From Thermostichus lividus PCC 6715 (GTDB taxonomy: Bacteria; Cyanobacteriota; Cyanobacteriia; Thermosynechococcales; Thermosynechococcaceae): a DNA stretch of 64,000 bases. Made by a program: the position numbers and the translations under genes. The stretch spans positions 682,001 through 746,000 of the forward strand of contig NZ_CP018092.1 of assembly GCF_002754935.1 (NCBI RefSeq), given 5' to 3'. Shown piece by piece: positions 11,476 through 19,243 of this stretch; position 1 is the stretch's first letter; every line of letters begins with the position of its first letter. The notes under the pieces are model-generated. The model saw nothing but the letters and a program-made list of their open reading frames with translations. It did no database searches and had not been told where the DNA came from.

Positions 11476-13298
11476 GCAGACGGGGGCGTTTCATACCCTT
11501 TTGCCATAGCGCGGAACTCAGGACTATGCTCTATTAATTCTGTGTAGGTTCCTGTGGCTGCTACTTTGCCATTTGCCATCAAGTAGAGGCGATCGCAATT
11601 CATTACCGTACTGAGGCGGTGGGCAATCATAATAATCGTTTTTTCACCACTGAGGGCTTGAATCGCATCCATCACCCCCGCTTCGGTTTGGTTATCCAGC
11701 GCTGCGGTTGCTTCATCCATAATCAACACGCCTGGATTGTGATACAGTGCCCGCGCAATGCCAATGCGCTGGCGTTGCCCCCCTGAAAGCCGCACCCCGC
11801 GCTCCCCAACAATCGTATCCAACCCCTCTGGCAAACCCGCGACAAAGGTCGATAGCTGTGCGGCGTGAACCGCTGCTAGGAGCGCCTCCTCGTCAATCGT
11901 AGTATCCGGCAGACCAAAGGCAATATTGCGGCGTAGCGTATCATCCGAAAGGTAAATACTTTGGGGAATATAGCCAATCTGCCGCTGCCACTGACTAAGG
12001 TTGGTATAGATACTCACCCCATCAACGCGAATATCCCCGTGGGAGGGGGTTAGGAGTCCTAAAATAACATCAACAATCGTTGTCTTACCGGCACCAGAAG
12101 ACCCCACAAAGCCAATCATCTCTCCCTGTTTAATCGTTAAGGAGACCCCCTCTAAAGCAGGTCGTTGAGTATTGGGGTAAGAATAGTAAATATCAAGAAG
12201 TTCGAGGCGATCGCGAAAAGGCTGAGGAGGACTATGACTAGACGCTAGAGCTGGTGTGCTAAACGTACGCGCCTCCAGAATATCGTCATAGACAACATCC
12301 ACCGCAGCAGCGTAAAAAATAGCCGTGTTCAAGCTGCTCATCAGGCGAGTTGCCGAAGGCATCAGCCGGAATGCCGCCGCCGCAAAGAGAGAAATCAGCG
12401 GCAACACTTGAGCCATTGATCCGTGCTGCACTAAGGTCAAGACAATAATCAGAATAATAGTAATTACAGCGAGAGTTTCAAAGTAAGAACGAGGCAGTTG
12501 GCTAATAAAGTTCAAGAAGAAATTAGCTTTGCGATCTTCAATGAGATTCTCTTCATAAACATCAAGAAATAATTTCTCTCGTCCAAGAATTTTGACTTCC
12601 TTAATGCCACCCAAGGCTTGGCTAATGGCTTGAACCACATGTTGTTCGTAGTGAACCCGTTTAGCTCCTAGATTCCTCAAAGCTCTTTGAAATACCTTGA
12701 AAAATAGATAGGTTAATAGGGCTAAAGCAGCGATGACAATGATAGCAATAAATGGATTTGCAAGAATGATGACACTAAAGATGGCTAAAACAATTAGAAA
12801 TTCTGAAATGATGACTAAAATCGGTAATAGATATTGGTTGAAGACATTGTTGGTTTCTGTTTTTGCATTTTGGATAAGCTTCGCAGTATTATTTTGCAGA
12901 TGAAAGGTATAAGGCTTAAACAAATAACTCCGAAGTAGTAATACGGAAAACTTCCGCTGCTTTTCGTTTAAGAACTTAAATTGAATATAGTTGCTGCCAG
13001 CAATAAATAGATTTTTGAAAATATACAGAGCACCAAAGGCCAAACTGAGGGTTAACAACCACTCATATTCTTCGCCTTGGGTCAGAGGGGTGTTGTTTTG
13101 CCGCCAAAACAGAATCTCGTTTAAGCGTTCCGGCTTTTCAATAATGGCAATAAAGGGCAGAACCAAGCCTACGCCTACTGCTTCCCAAATGCTGCCCATG
13201 AGCATTAAAACGCCAATGCCCACCAGTTGCCAGCGATCGCCGCGATCGAGTAATCGCCAAATTTTACCTAGGGCGCGTAGTGCCGGATGTCTAAGCAT
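11472..13298 (-). CDS. ABC exporter, fused membrane and ATPase domains
   Basis: Half-transporter with six predicted membrane helices (about residues 20-300) and a nucleotide-binding domain: Walker A GSSGAGKTT at about 399, signature LSGGQRQR at about 502, Walker B VLIMDEATAALD, and the H-loop IAHRLST. This is the MsbA/PglK-type layout used for lipid, glycan or lipoprotein export; the cargo cannot be inferred. I start it at ATG 13298 (MLRHPALRALGKIWRLLD, 608 residues). The longer open frame to 13589 would run through the promoter and start of the divergent ligase gene and lacks family similarity. Its stop overlaps the end of ppk1 by four bases. Confidence 0.88.
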   Translation of the reverse strand: MLRHPALRALGKIWRLLDRGDRWQLVGIGVLMLMGSIWEAVGVGLVLPFIAIIEKPERLNEILFWRQNNTPLTQGEEYEWLLTLSLAFGALYIFKNLFIAGSNYIQFKFLNEKQRKFSVLLLRSYLFKPYTFHLQNNTAKLIQNAKTETNNVFNQYLLPILVIISEFLIVLAIFSVIILANPFIAIIVIAALALLTYLFFKVFQRALRNLGAKRVHYEQHVVQAISQALGGIKEVKILGREKLFLDVYEENLIEDRKANFFLNFISQLPRSYFETLAVITIILIIVLTLVQHGSMAQVLPLISLFAAAAFRLMPSATRLMSSLNTAIFYAAAVDVVYDDILEARTFSTPALASSHSPPQPFRDRLELLDIYYSYPNTQRPALEGVSLTIKQGEMIGFVGSSGAGKTTIVDVILGLLTPSHGDIRVDGVSIYTNLSQWQRQIGYIPQSIYLSDDTLRRNIAFGLPDTTIDEEALLAAVHAAQLSTFVAGLPEGLDTIVGERGVRLSGGQRQRIGIARALYHNPGVLIMDEATAALDNQTEAGVMDAIQALSGEKTIIMIAHRLSTVMNCDRLYLMANGKVAATGTYTELIEHSPEFRAMAKGYETPPSA

Positions 13299-13428
13299 TG
13301 AGCCGCTTGGCCTAACAAAACAACGTACTGATTCTAAGATACTGCGTGCCTTAAAGCCATCGACACTCTTAACGTGCTGAGCAGAGGACACTGCTACACT
13401 AGGGGACAAACCTTTGGGGGACTGGCAG

Positions 13429-14961
13429 ATGTCCATTGCCCAGCAATTCCACCACCTACAAACCCGTCTGCAGGAGTGTTGGGAGGGTACGGAAACCTTT
13501 GTACCGGAACTGCCAAAGGGGCCAGGGGGAATTGAGCGGGATATTGTGGTTGTGCCTTCTCTGAGTTTTCCCCAACCGGAACTTGCCAAAATTACGGGCT
13601 ACACCCACTATGAAGAGCGCCAACTCTATACACTGATTCAACTGCGCAATCCCCGCACGCGCATGATCTATATCACTTCACAGCCGCTGCACCCCAGTAT
13701 TATTGACTACTATCTTGATTTGTTGCCAGGGGTACCCACCTCCCATGCCCGCGATCGCCTCCTGCTGTTGGCCACCTACGATCGCTCCGATAAACCCTTG
13801 ACCGCTAAAATCTTGGAGCGCCCCCGCTTGGTAGAACGTATCCGTCAAGCCCTACGGCCGAATCAGGCCTATATGGTCTGTTTTAACTCTACCCCCCTCG
13901 AACGGGAACTGGCCGTGACGTTGGGGATTCCTCTGTACTCAACGGATCCGGATTTACTCTATTGGGGAACTAAGGCGGGCAGCCGCGAACTCTTTGCAGC
14001 AGCAGGCATCCCCCACCCTGTCGGCAGTGGCTTTTTAGCGACAGTCTCTGAGTTAGTGCAGGCGATCGCCCACCTGCAAGCCAAATACCCCCACTTACAC
14101 CGCTTAGTGGTGAAACTAAACGAAGCATTTTCTGGCGAAGGGAATGCCCTCCTTGACCTAACACAGGTGCGCCCCACCACCTCCCCCACAGATCCCGCCC
14201 ATCTCCAACGGCTAGAGAATAGCCTTGCCGACATGAGGTTCCAAGCCCCTAATGAAACATGGGACTCCTACCGGCAGCGATTTATAACCCTCGGAGGCAT
14301 TGTTGAAGCCTTCATCGACGGCTCCCAGAAGCGATCGCCCAGTGTCCAAGGTCGCATCACCCCTGACGGTCGGGTGGAAATCATCTCCACCCACGAACAG
14401 CTCTTGAATGAACCGGAAGGGCAAATTTTCATTGGGTGTGAATTTCCTGCCCACGCGGACTATCGGCATCAATTGCAAGACCTCGGACGCACCGCTGGAA
14501 CCTATCTGGCGCAACAGGGGGTCATTGGCTATTATGGGCTGGATTTTGTTGCCACGTTCGATGCCGATCAGCAAGCGTGGGAGCTAGCTGCCATTGAAAT
14601 TAACCTCCGTAAGGGAGGAACCACCCATCCCTTTATGACGCTACAATTCCTGACCGATGGTCATTATGAGTTGGAGTCCGGTCTTTTTTATAGTAAGCAC
14701 CGCCGTCCCAAATTTTATATTGCCTCCGATAACCTCTGCCAACCGCAGTATCGCGGCCTCCTACCCAACGATCTCTTGGATATGATTGCCCGCTACCATC
14801 TCCACTTTGACTCCAGTACCGAAACAGGCACGGTCTTTCACTTGATGGGTGCCCTCTCCGAGTTTGGTAAACTAGGACTAGTGAGTATTGGTAATACTCC
14901 TGAAGAAGCTCAGGCCATTTATACCCAAACCATTGGCGTCCTTGATGCAGCCGCCCTATGA
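13429..14961 (+). CDS. PGM1-like ATP-grasp peptide ligase family protein
   Basis: A 510-residue protein I recognise as related to the PGM1-type peptide ligases (ATP-grasp carboxylate-amine ligases). N-terminal half: RDIVVVPSLSFPQPEL and the switch-like NSTPLERELAVTLGIPLY. Central ATP-grasp elements: GTKAGSRELFAAAGIPHP (about residue 180) and RLVVKLNEAFSGEGNALL. C-terminal metal and catalytic region: YYGLDFVATFD and AIEINLRKGGTTHP. The ATG at 13429 has a purine-rich site (GGGGGA) just upstream. It overlaps the coiled-coil gene that follows by four bases (ATGA), so the two are probably made together. The substrate is unknown. Confidence 0.72.
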   Translation: MSIAQQFHHLQTRLQECWEGTETFVPELPKGPGGIERDIVVVPSLSFPQPELAKITGYTHYEERQLYTLIQLRNPRTRMIYITSQPLHPSIIDYYLDLLPGVPTSHARDRLLLLATYDRSDKPLTAKILERPRLVERIRQALRPNQAYMVCFNSTPLERELAVTLGIPLYSTDPDLLYWGTKAGSRELFAAAGIPHPVGSGFLATVSELVQAIAHLQAKYPHLHRLVVKLNEAFSGEGNALLDLTQVRPTTSPTDPAHLQRLENSLADMRFQAPNETWDSYRQRFITLGGIVEAFIDGSQKRSPSVQGRITPDGRVEIISTHEQLLNEPEGQIFIGCEFPAHADYRHQLQDLGRTAGTYLAQQGVIGYYGLDFVATFDADQQAWELAAIEINLRKGGTTHPFMTLQFLTDGHYELESGLFYSKHRRPKFYIASDNLCQPQYRGLLPNDLLDMIARYHLHFDSSTETGTVFHLMGALSEFGKLGLVSIGNTPEEAQAIYTQTIGVLDAAAL

Positions 14962-15350
14962 GCGAACAAGAATTTCAAACCCTTGTGATTACAGAGTTAC
15001 GTGGTATTCGCGGCGATGTTGAGCTGCTGCGCCACGATGTCGAAGGGCTTAAGCAGGACGTTGAGGGTCTGAAGCATGATGTTGAAGGGCTTAAGCAGGA
15101 TGTCGAAGGACTCAAACACGATGTTGAAGGCCTCAAACAGGATGTTGACGATCTGAAACAGGACGTTGAGGGGCTAAAGGGGGAGGTGGATAAGGTCAAA
15201 AACGGTATGGGAGCATTTGGCAATGAGCTAGCCATTCTTAACGTACGGGTGGATACGTACCAGAAAGCCTCGGGACAAGTTGTCAATCTTGCCTTTGGCT
15301 TGATTGTGACTGCGGTCATCACCATTATAGGAGTGATGTGGGCGGGCTAA
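14958..15350 (+). CDS. heptad-repeat coiled-coil protein with C-terminal membrane anchor
   Basis: Small 130-residue protein of unknown function. Residues 26-74 are seven near-identical heptads of the form (H/Q)DVEGLK, which predict a regular coiled coil. Residues about 106-128 are a single hydrophobic segment that would tail-anchor it. The DNA is a 21-bp tandem repeat, so the number of heptads could change by slippage. The first four bases overlap the PGM1-like ligase gene. The last seven codons (IGVMWAG and the stop) lie inside sequence shared base for base with the left end of the IS element at 41.9 kb, so the natural C-terminus may have been replaced. Confidence 0.75.
   Translation: MSEQEFQTLVITELRGIRGDVELLRHDVEGLKQDVEGLKHDVEGLKQDVEGLKHDVEGLKQDVDDLKQDVEGLKGEVDKVKNGMGAFGNELAILNVRVDTYQKASGQVVNLAFGLIVTAVITIIGVMWAG
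15033..15179 (+). repeat. 21-bp tandem repeat, seven copies, in coding sequence
   Basis: Seven consecutive 21-base units encode (H/Q)DVEGLK heptads in the coiled-coil gene. The units differ mostly at third positions and alternate CAC/CAT/CAG at the first codon. The sixth unit carries a variant (DVDDLK). Confidence 0.9.
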
Positions 15351-15767
15351 AACCCCTCCGCTTTAGCGAGGGGATACAGCCAACTCAGGGGGCTTTAGCC
15401 CTCTCTATGCGTTAAACTAGAGACGTGGAAAGTAGGCGTATCAACTACGCGAAGAAACATCCTAGTACGGAGAGATCCCGGCAAGTAAGTCACTACCGCT
15501 TTGGCGGCAAGCCTAAACCACTGCAAGCAATGGCAGGATGTCGAGCGTATCGAATTGGCTAGTGTTGAAAAGCGCGAAACCACGAACCGAAACATAAACG
15601 TAGTCCCAATAGCAGAAATGCTTGAGGTGAGTAGGGGGTCTTTGACTGCCCCCACCCGCATTAAGTTGTGGGTGACAGCTCAAGGGAAAAGCGAAGCAAC
15701 GCGGCTTCAGCCCGTTGCGTAGCATCCTTTGGGAATCTCCTCTCTTCCAAGGAGGAGAGAAGTCAAT
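15325..15767 (+). mobile_element. stand-alone IS200/IS605-type element without nuclease gene
   Basis: The left 77 bases (15325-15401) match 41849-41925 in reverse complement at every position. The right 137 bases (15631-15767) match 40258-40394 at 135 positions. Between them lie 229 bases with no counterpart in the tnpB element. The left end holds a bulged hairpin (CCCCT..CGC-TTTA-GCG-AGGGG) and a second hairpin GGGC-TTTA-GCCC. The right end holds another (TCTCCTC/GAGGAGA). Such subterminal hairpins mark IS200/IS605 ends. The right end includes the last 28 codons of tnpB as a remnant (GSLTAPTRIKLW...). No transposase is present, so it would have to be moved in trans. Confidence 0.82.
15402..15560 (+). 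ncRNA. candidate structured RNA (omega-RNA/HEARO-like) inside the element
   Basis: This is the unique interior of the 15.3-kb element. Complementary arms seen directly: TCTCTA 15402-15407 with TAGAGA 15418-15423; GCGTA 15436-15440 with TACGC 15446-15450; ACATCC 15457-15462 with GGATGT 15536-15541, enclosing CCGC-TTTG-GCGG (15496-15507) and CCACTG-CAAG-CAATGG (15518-15533). That is a multi-branch layout. Known background: IscB and TnpB elements carry guide-bearing omega-RNAs next to their ends, and HEARO RNAs occur alone in some cyanobacteria. Membership of either class is inference; no covariance search was possible. Confidence 0.4.
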
Positions 15768-15830
15768 GCCAATGCAATTCTGCGCTAGTCCTCACAATTT
15801 TTCCGAGACGACTGAGGGGCAACTCAGGGA

Positions 15831-17180
15831 CTAGGTCGCGGTGAGTAATGCGATGGTTTCGACGTGGGCGGTTTGGGGAAACATGTCTAGGGGCTGTACT
15901 TTGGCCAATTGATAGGCACCCGCCTGACACAGATACCCTAAATCCCGCGCTAGGGTGGCTGGATGGCAACTGACATAGACAATTCGGGGTGGGCGCTGCC
16001 CTAAAATTGCATCGAGGACGGCGCGATCGCACCCTTTACGGGGCGGATCCAGCAGCAGGACATCAACAGTGTTGCACCAATGGGGGAGCCACTCTTCGGC
16101 AACCGCACAGATAAATTCCGTATTGGTCAACCCATTGTGACGAGCCGTGGCGATCGCTTGGGTAACCGAGTCTGGATGACACTCAACCCCAGTGACCCGA
16201 GCCGCTGAGCGCGCCAACGGTAAACTAAGGGTGCCAATGCCACAATATAGATCTAATAGATGCTCGGTTCCTGAGAGCGCCAACCAAGCCTCAAGGGTTT
16301 GGATAAGTTGCTCTGCTTGAGCCGTATTGACTTGGAAAAACGTTGTCGCGCCAACGTGGAACTCAATGCCAGCCAAAACCTCCCGTAGGTACAGCTGACC
16401 CGCTAGCACCCGGGTTTGAGAGCCAAAGATGCGATTCCCCCGCTGCGAATTAATGTTCACACAGACCCCCACAACGGCGGCAAACTGGTCGTACCATCGT
16501 TGCGCTTGCCCTTCGAGGTGAGGGGGGATATCCCCTGCTAGCACTAGGGTGATCAATTGCTCGCCCGTACGCTGGCCAATGCGCAGCCCTAGGTGGCGAA
16601 CCCCCGGAGATCCGGTTGACTCGTCATAGATAGGCCAAGGCTGTAGGTCGGCTTTAAGGGTGGCTAGCAGAGGATTGAGGCGCGGATCCTGCACTGGACA
16701 TTGGTTCAGGTTGACAATGCGGTGCGAGCCTTTTTGATAATAGCCTGCAACCACCTGACCATGGCGACGGGCAAGGGGGTAGGTGACCTTGTTGCGGTAG
16801 CCTAAAGGAGATGGAGCAGCCAATATAGGTAAAAAGGCTTGGGGCTGCAAGTGCCCAATGCGGGCGATCGCCTCTTTCACCAGTTGTTCCTTAGCCGCTA
16901 ACTGGGCATGATAATCGATGCACTGCCACTGACAGCCACCACACTTGTCAGCCACAATGCAAGCAGGCCGAACCCGCTGTGGCGATCGCTCAAGAACCTC
17001 GAGGAGCACGCCATTGGCATACTGCGGCTTAACGTGCTGAAGGCGCACCCGCAGGCGATCGCCCGGCACCGCATCGGGCACAAATACCACCCTGCCCTGC
17101 CAACGAGCCACACCGTCACCCGTATGGTTGAGGGTATGAATCTTCAGGTCAAGCACTGCACCCGGTTGCCAAACACTCAT
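15831..17180 (-). CDS. rlmD: 23S rRNA (uracil-5-)-methyltransferase, RlmD/RumA family
   Basis: SAM-dependent m5U methyltransferase of 449 residues. An N-terminal TRAM domain (about 1-60) is followed by the iron-sulfur cysteines around KCGGCQWQC (about 80), then the catalytic domain. Catalytic motifs: FFQVNTAQAEQL, LLDLYCGIGTLSLPLA (SAM binding), DPPRKGCD, and VYVSCHPATLARDL, which holds the nucleophilic cysteine. The exact target uridine (U1939, U747 or U54 of tRNA) cannot be fixed from sequence. The start is the ATG at 17180. Confidence 0.88.
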   Translation of the reverse strand: MSVWQPGAVLDLKIHTLNHTGDGVARWQGRVVFVPDAVPGDRLRVRLQHVKPQYANGVLLEVLERSPQRVRPACIVADKCGGCQWQCIDYHAQLAAKEQLVKEAIARIGHLQPQAFLPILAAPSPLGYRNKVTYPLARRHGQVVAGYYQKGSHRIVNLNQCPVQDPRLNPLLATLKADLQPWPIYDESTGSPGVRHLGLRIGQRTGEQLITLVLAGDIPPHLEGQAQRWYDQFAAVVGVCVNINSQRGNRIFGSQTRVLAGQLYLREVLAGIEFHVGATTFFQVNTAQAEQLIQTLEAWLALSGTEHLLDLYCGIGTLSLPLARSAARVTGVECHPDSVTQAIATARHNGLTNTEFICAVAEEWLPHWCNTVDVLLLDPPRKGCDRAVLDAILGQRPPRIVYVSCHPATLARDLGYLCQAGAYQLAKVQPLDMFPQTAHVETIALLTAT

Positions 17181-17379
17181 ACACCCATTAGAACGTTACA
17201 CCTAGTTTAAGAAGCCAAGGCAACCTCTATCTTGCCTGCTATACTGCTAGCGGTGCAATCTACGGCTTGTTTTGCATCTGTCAACCTCTATGGGAAATGA
17301 GGATGTGGTGTCTTGATTTCGATGCAACAAAACAGGCTGTCAGTGCCCATTTTGCCTTAATTTTTGGAGTTGATCCGTC

Positions 17380-17904
17380 ATGCTTAAGCGTCTTTCGCCT
17401 TGGTTAGTAGCTCTGGCACTGCCTGTTGGGGCACTGTTTGTGACTCCTGCCAAAGCGGCCAACTATGTTTCATTGACCTACGGTCCATTTCAGCGTTCAT
17501 TCCCCATGTCGGAGCTAGAAGAGTACGTCTCCACCCAACAGGCAACGGGGGAACTGGGCTCTTTGATGCGATTAGTCCCCAAAGATGACCAAGCAAAACT
17601 CTTGGAATTTTTGGGCATGAAACTCCCCTTCAATGTTGTGCAAGTCAATGGCATTCTCAATAGCCCCATTGGCAAGGATGTTCTCAAACAGTTCTCTCAG
17701 GTAACCATCCGTCGCGATAAGGCGGGGGAAGTGGCACTGCGCGGAGCCATGCTAACAGCGGCAGCCTCTCCCGAAGGTCTGAGTATGATGTCCTTTCTGA
17801 AGAACTACCCCGCCGAAACCATTAGTCTTGACCTCAAGAAGCTGAACCGGATGCTCAAAAAGCAAGATGGCTTAATGGGAATGCTGGGGAACTTGCGCCC
17901 ATAG
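17380..17904 (+). CDS. DUF1400 domain exported protein
   Basis: A 174-residue protein with a clear signal peptide (LVALALPVGALFVTPAKAA, cleavage about residue 26) followed by one DUF1400 domain. That domain is known from the N-termini of cyanobacterial alpha/beta hydrolases; here it stands alone with no hydrolase fold after it. Features seen: YVSLTYGPFQRSFPMSELEEY and GLSMMSFLKNYPAETISLDL. It probably acts in the periplasm or at the cell surface. Function unknown. Confidence 0.78.
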   Translation: MLKRLSPWLVALALPVGALFVTPAKAANYVSLTYGPFQRSFPMSELEEYVSTQQATGELGSLMRLVPKDDQAKLLEFLGMKLPFNVVQVNGILNSPIGKDVLKQFSQVTIRRDKAGEVALRGAMLTAAASPEGLSMMSFLKNYPAETISLDLKKLNRMLKKQDGLMGMLGNLRP

Positions 17905-17938
17905 GTCACTGTCGTTGACACAGAGCAATGGGTGGACA

Positions 17939-17971
17939 ATGGGGGTGTAGCGGTGTTGCACCCCTGTTTTA
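17939..17971 (+). terminator. probable rho-independent terminator after the DUF1400 gene
   Basis: GGGGGTG and CACCCC can pair across an 11-base loop, and the stem is followed by TGTTTTATC. It lies about 35 bases after the DUF1400 stop. The T-run is short, so the call is tentative. Confidence 0.45.
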
Positions 17972-18038
17972 TCAGTCTCCTGAAGCGCAACCAGTATCAT
18001 GGTAGGGTTAGCTGGTACGTAAGACGGCAGACTCTCCT

Positions 18039-18599
18039 ATGGCTCTTTCCCGTCAGTATCCTCCGCCGTTGCCCCTTGCCCAACCATGGCGACGGGCGAT
18101 CGCCACCAGTATTGACTTTCTGGTGATCTGGCTCACGAGCGTGGTTGGTATTACCGCAGGTGCCGCTATTCAGTGGGGACAAATTACTGTGTTTGCTGTG
18201 GTGTGGTGGCTGCTACGGGTGGCAATGGTCAACCGCAATAAGGGGCAAAGCCCAGGACACTGGTTGATGAATGTGCGCCTACTCGACGGGCGCGATCGCA
18301 CCCCCGATCTGCTCTCTCTTAGTAAGCGGGAGCTAGTGATTGGCTCGTGCGCCCTGCTGGCCTTGGTCGGCGTTGAGTCCTACGGCTTTAATTTTGCCTT
18401 GATCATCTTGCTGATGCCCCTCGCAGTGGACTGTAGCTTGGCTTGGATTGATGAGGAGCACCGCACCCTCCACGATCGCGTTGGGGGAACCAGTGTCTAT
18501 CGCTGTCGCCGGGGGTTTTACCTGGATCGTAAGATCATTGAAATTGTGACTAAACTCCGTAAAAAATGTGCGATAATCAGAGATCGGCTCACTGGATAG
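18039..18599 (+). CDS. RDD family membrane protein
   Basis: A 186-residue protein with the RDD-family features: WRRAIATSIDFLVIWL in the first membrane segment, the conserved GQSPGHWLMNVRLLD loop, and a C-terminal HDRVGGTSVY motif. Three to four membrane helices are predicted. RDD proteins are small membrane proteins, some linked to ion exchange, but no specific role follows here. It ends 12 bases before rpmG and may be co-transcribed with the ribosomal genes. Confidence 0.82.
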   Translation: MALSRQYPPPLPLAQPWRRAIATSIDFLVIWLTSVVGITAGAAIQWGQITVFAVVWWLLRVAMVNRNKGQSPGHWLMNVRLLDGRDRTPDLLSLSKRELVIGSCALLALVGVESYGFNFALIILLMPLAVDCSLAWIDEEHRTLHDRVGGTSVYRCRRGFYLDRKIIEIVTKLRKKCAIIRDRLTG

Positions 18600-18611
18600 A
18601 TAGGCAACATC

Positions 18612-18806
18612 ATGGCTAAAGCAAAAGGTGCCAGAATCATTATCACCCTCGAGTGTACGGAATGCCGCAGCAACTCTGCTCAGCGCTCTCCCGGCGTGTC
18701 GCGGTACACCACGACCAAGAATCGGCGCACCACTACAGGACGCTTGGAACTAAAAAAATTCTGTCCCCACTGCAACAAACATACAATTCACAAAGAAATT
18801 AAATAG
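18612..18806 (+). CDS. rpmG: 50S ribosomal protein L33
   Basis: A 64-residue large-subunit protein. Two zinc-ribbon cysteine pairs are intact (CTEC and CPHC), and the [16 protein letters not shown] core is typical of the cyanobacterial and plastid L33. It precedes rpsR by 36 bases, the standard cyanobacterial rpmG-rpsR order. Confidence 0.97.
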   Translation: MAKAKGARIIITLECTECRSNSAQRSPGVSRYTTTKNRRTTTGRLELKKFCPHCNKHTIHKEIK

Positions 18807-18842
18807 TCCAGATTAGCGCGGTACGGTTAAGGAACAACAGCT

Positions 18843-19058
18843 ATGGCATTTTATCGGCGACGTATTTCTCCTATTGCCCCCGGCGAGCCTATTGACTACA
18901 AAGATGTTGATCTGCTGCGGCGATTTATTACCGAGCGGGGTAAAATTTTGCCCCGGCGAGTCACTGGCTTGACGGCCAAGCAGCAACGGCAGCTAGCAGT
19001 AGCGATTAAACGGGCACGGGTGATGGCATTACTACCCTTCCTGAACGTCGAAGGCTAG
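18843..19058 (+). CDS. rpsR: 30S ribosomal protein S18
   Basis: A 71-residue small-subunit protein with the family core [23 protein letters not shown] and [15 protein letters not shown]. Normal length, no anomalies. Second gene of the rpmG-rpsR pair. Confidence 0.97.
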   Translation: MAFYRRRISPIAPGEPIDYKDVDLLRRFITERGKILPRRVTGLTAKQQRQLAVAIKRARVMALLPFLNVEG

Positions 19059-19212
19059 AGGTCGCTCGGTCTAACTCCATAGCAACGATCCCTTGGCTGG
19101 GGGCAAACTAGACCCCTATCTTTTGTGGGAAATTAAGGCGGAGACTCCAACCCACGTTACGGCAGCGGCGGTGCCAAGCTGCCCTTGCCGAAGGCGGTTT
19201 TATATGATAAAT

Positions 19213-19230
19213 CTGAGAATGGTTATCATT
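19213..19230 (+). promoter_or_regulatory. Zur/Fur-type operator upstream of znuA
   Basis: The sequence at 19214-19228, TGAGAATGGTTATCA, is an imperfect 7-1-7 palindrome of the Fur-superfamily type, about 14-30 bases before the znuA start. Its position before zinc-uptake genes argues for Zur. A Fur-family gene that could encode the repressor is at 53087. Confidence 0.7.
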
Positions 19231-19243
19231 CGTGGGTTGTTCT

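Noticed and set aside
13298-13589. Longer N-terminus for the ABC exporter
   Set aside because: It would overlap the divergent ligase gene by more than 150 bases and has no membrane or family character.
14975-15325. 116-residue repetitive antisense frame (S-T-S-C repeats)
   Set aside because: It is the reverse reading of the heptad repeat; the plus-strand frame has a start overlapping the ligase stop and a sensible coiled coil plus membrane helix.
15501-15722. Possible 73-residue protein in the 15.3-kb element
   Set aside because: Its last 28 residues are the tnpB C-terminal remnant and the front part covers the predicted stems; no independent family signal or good ribosome site.
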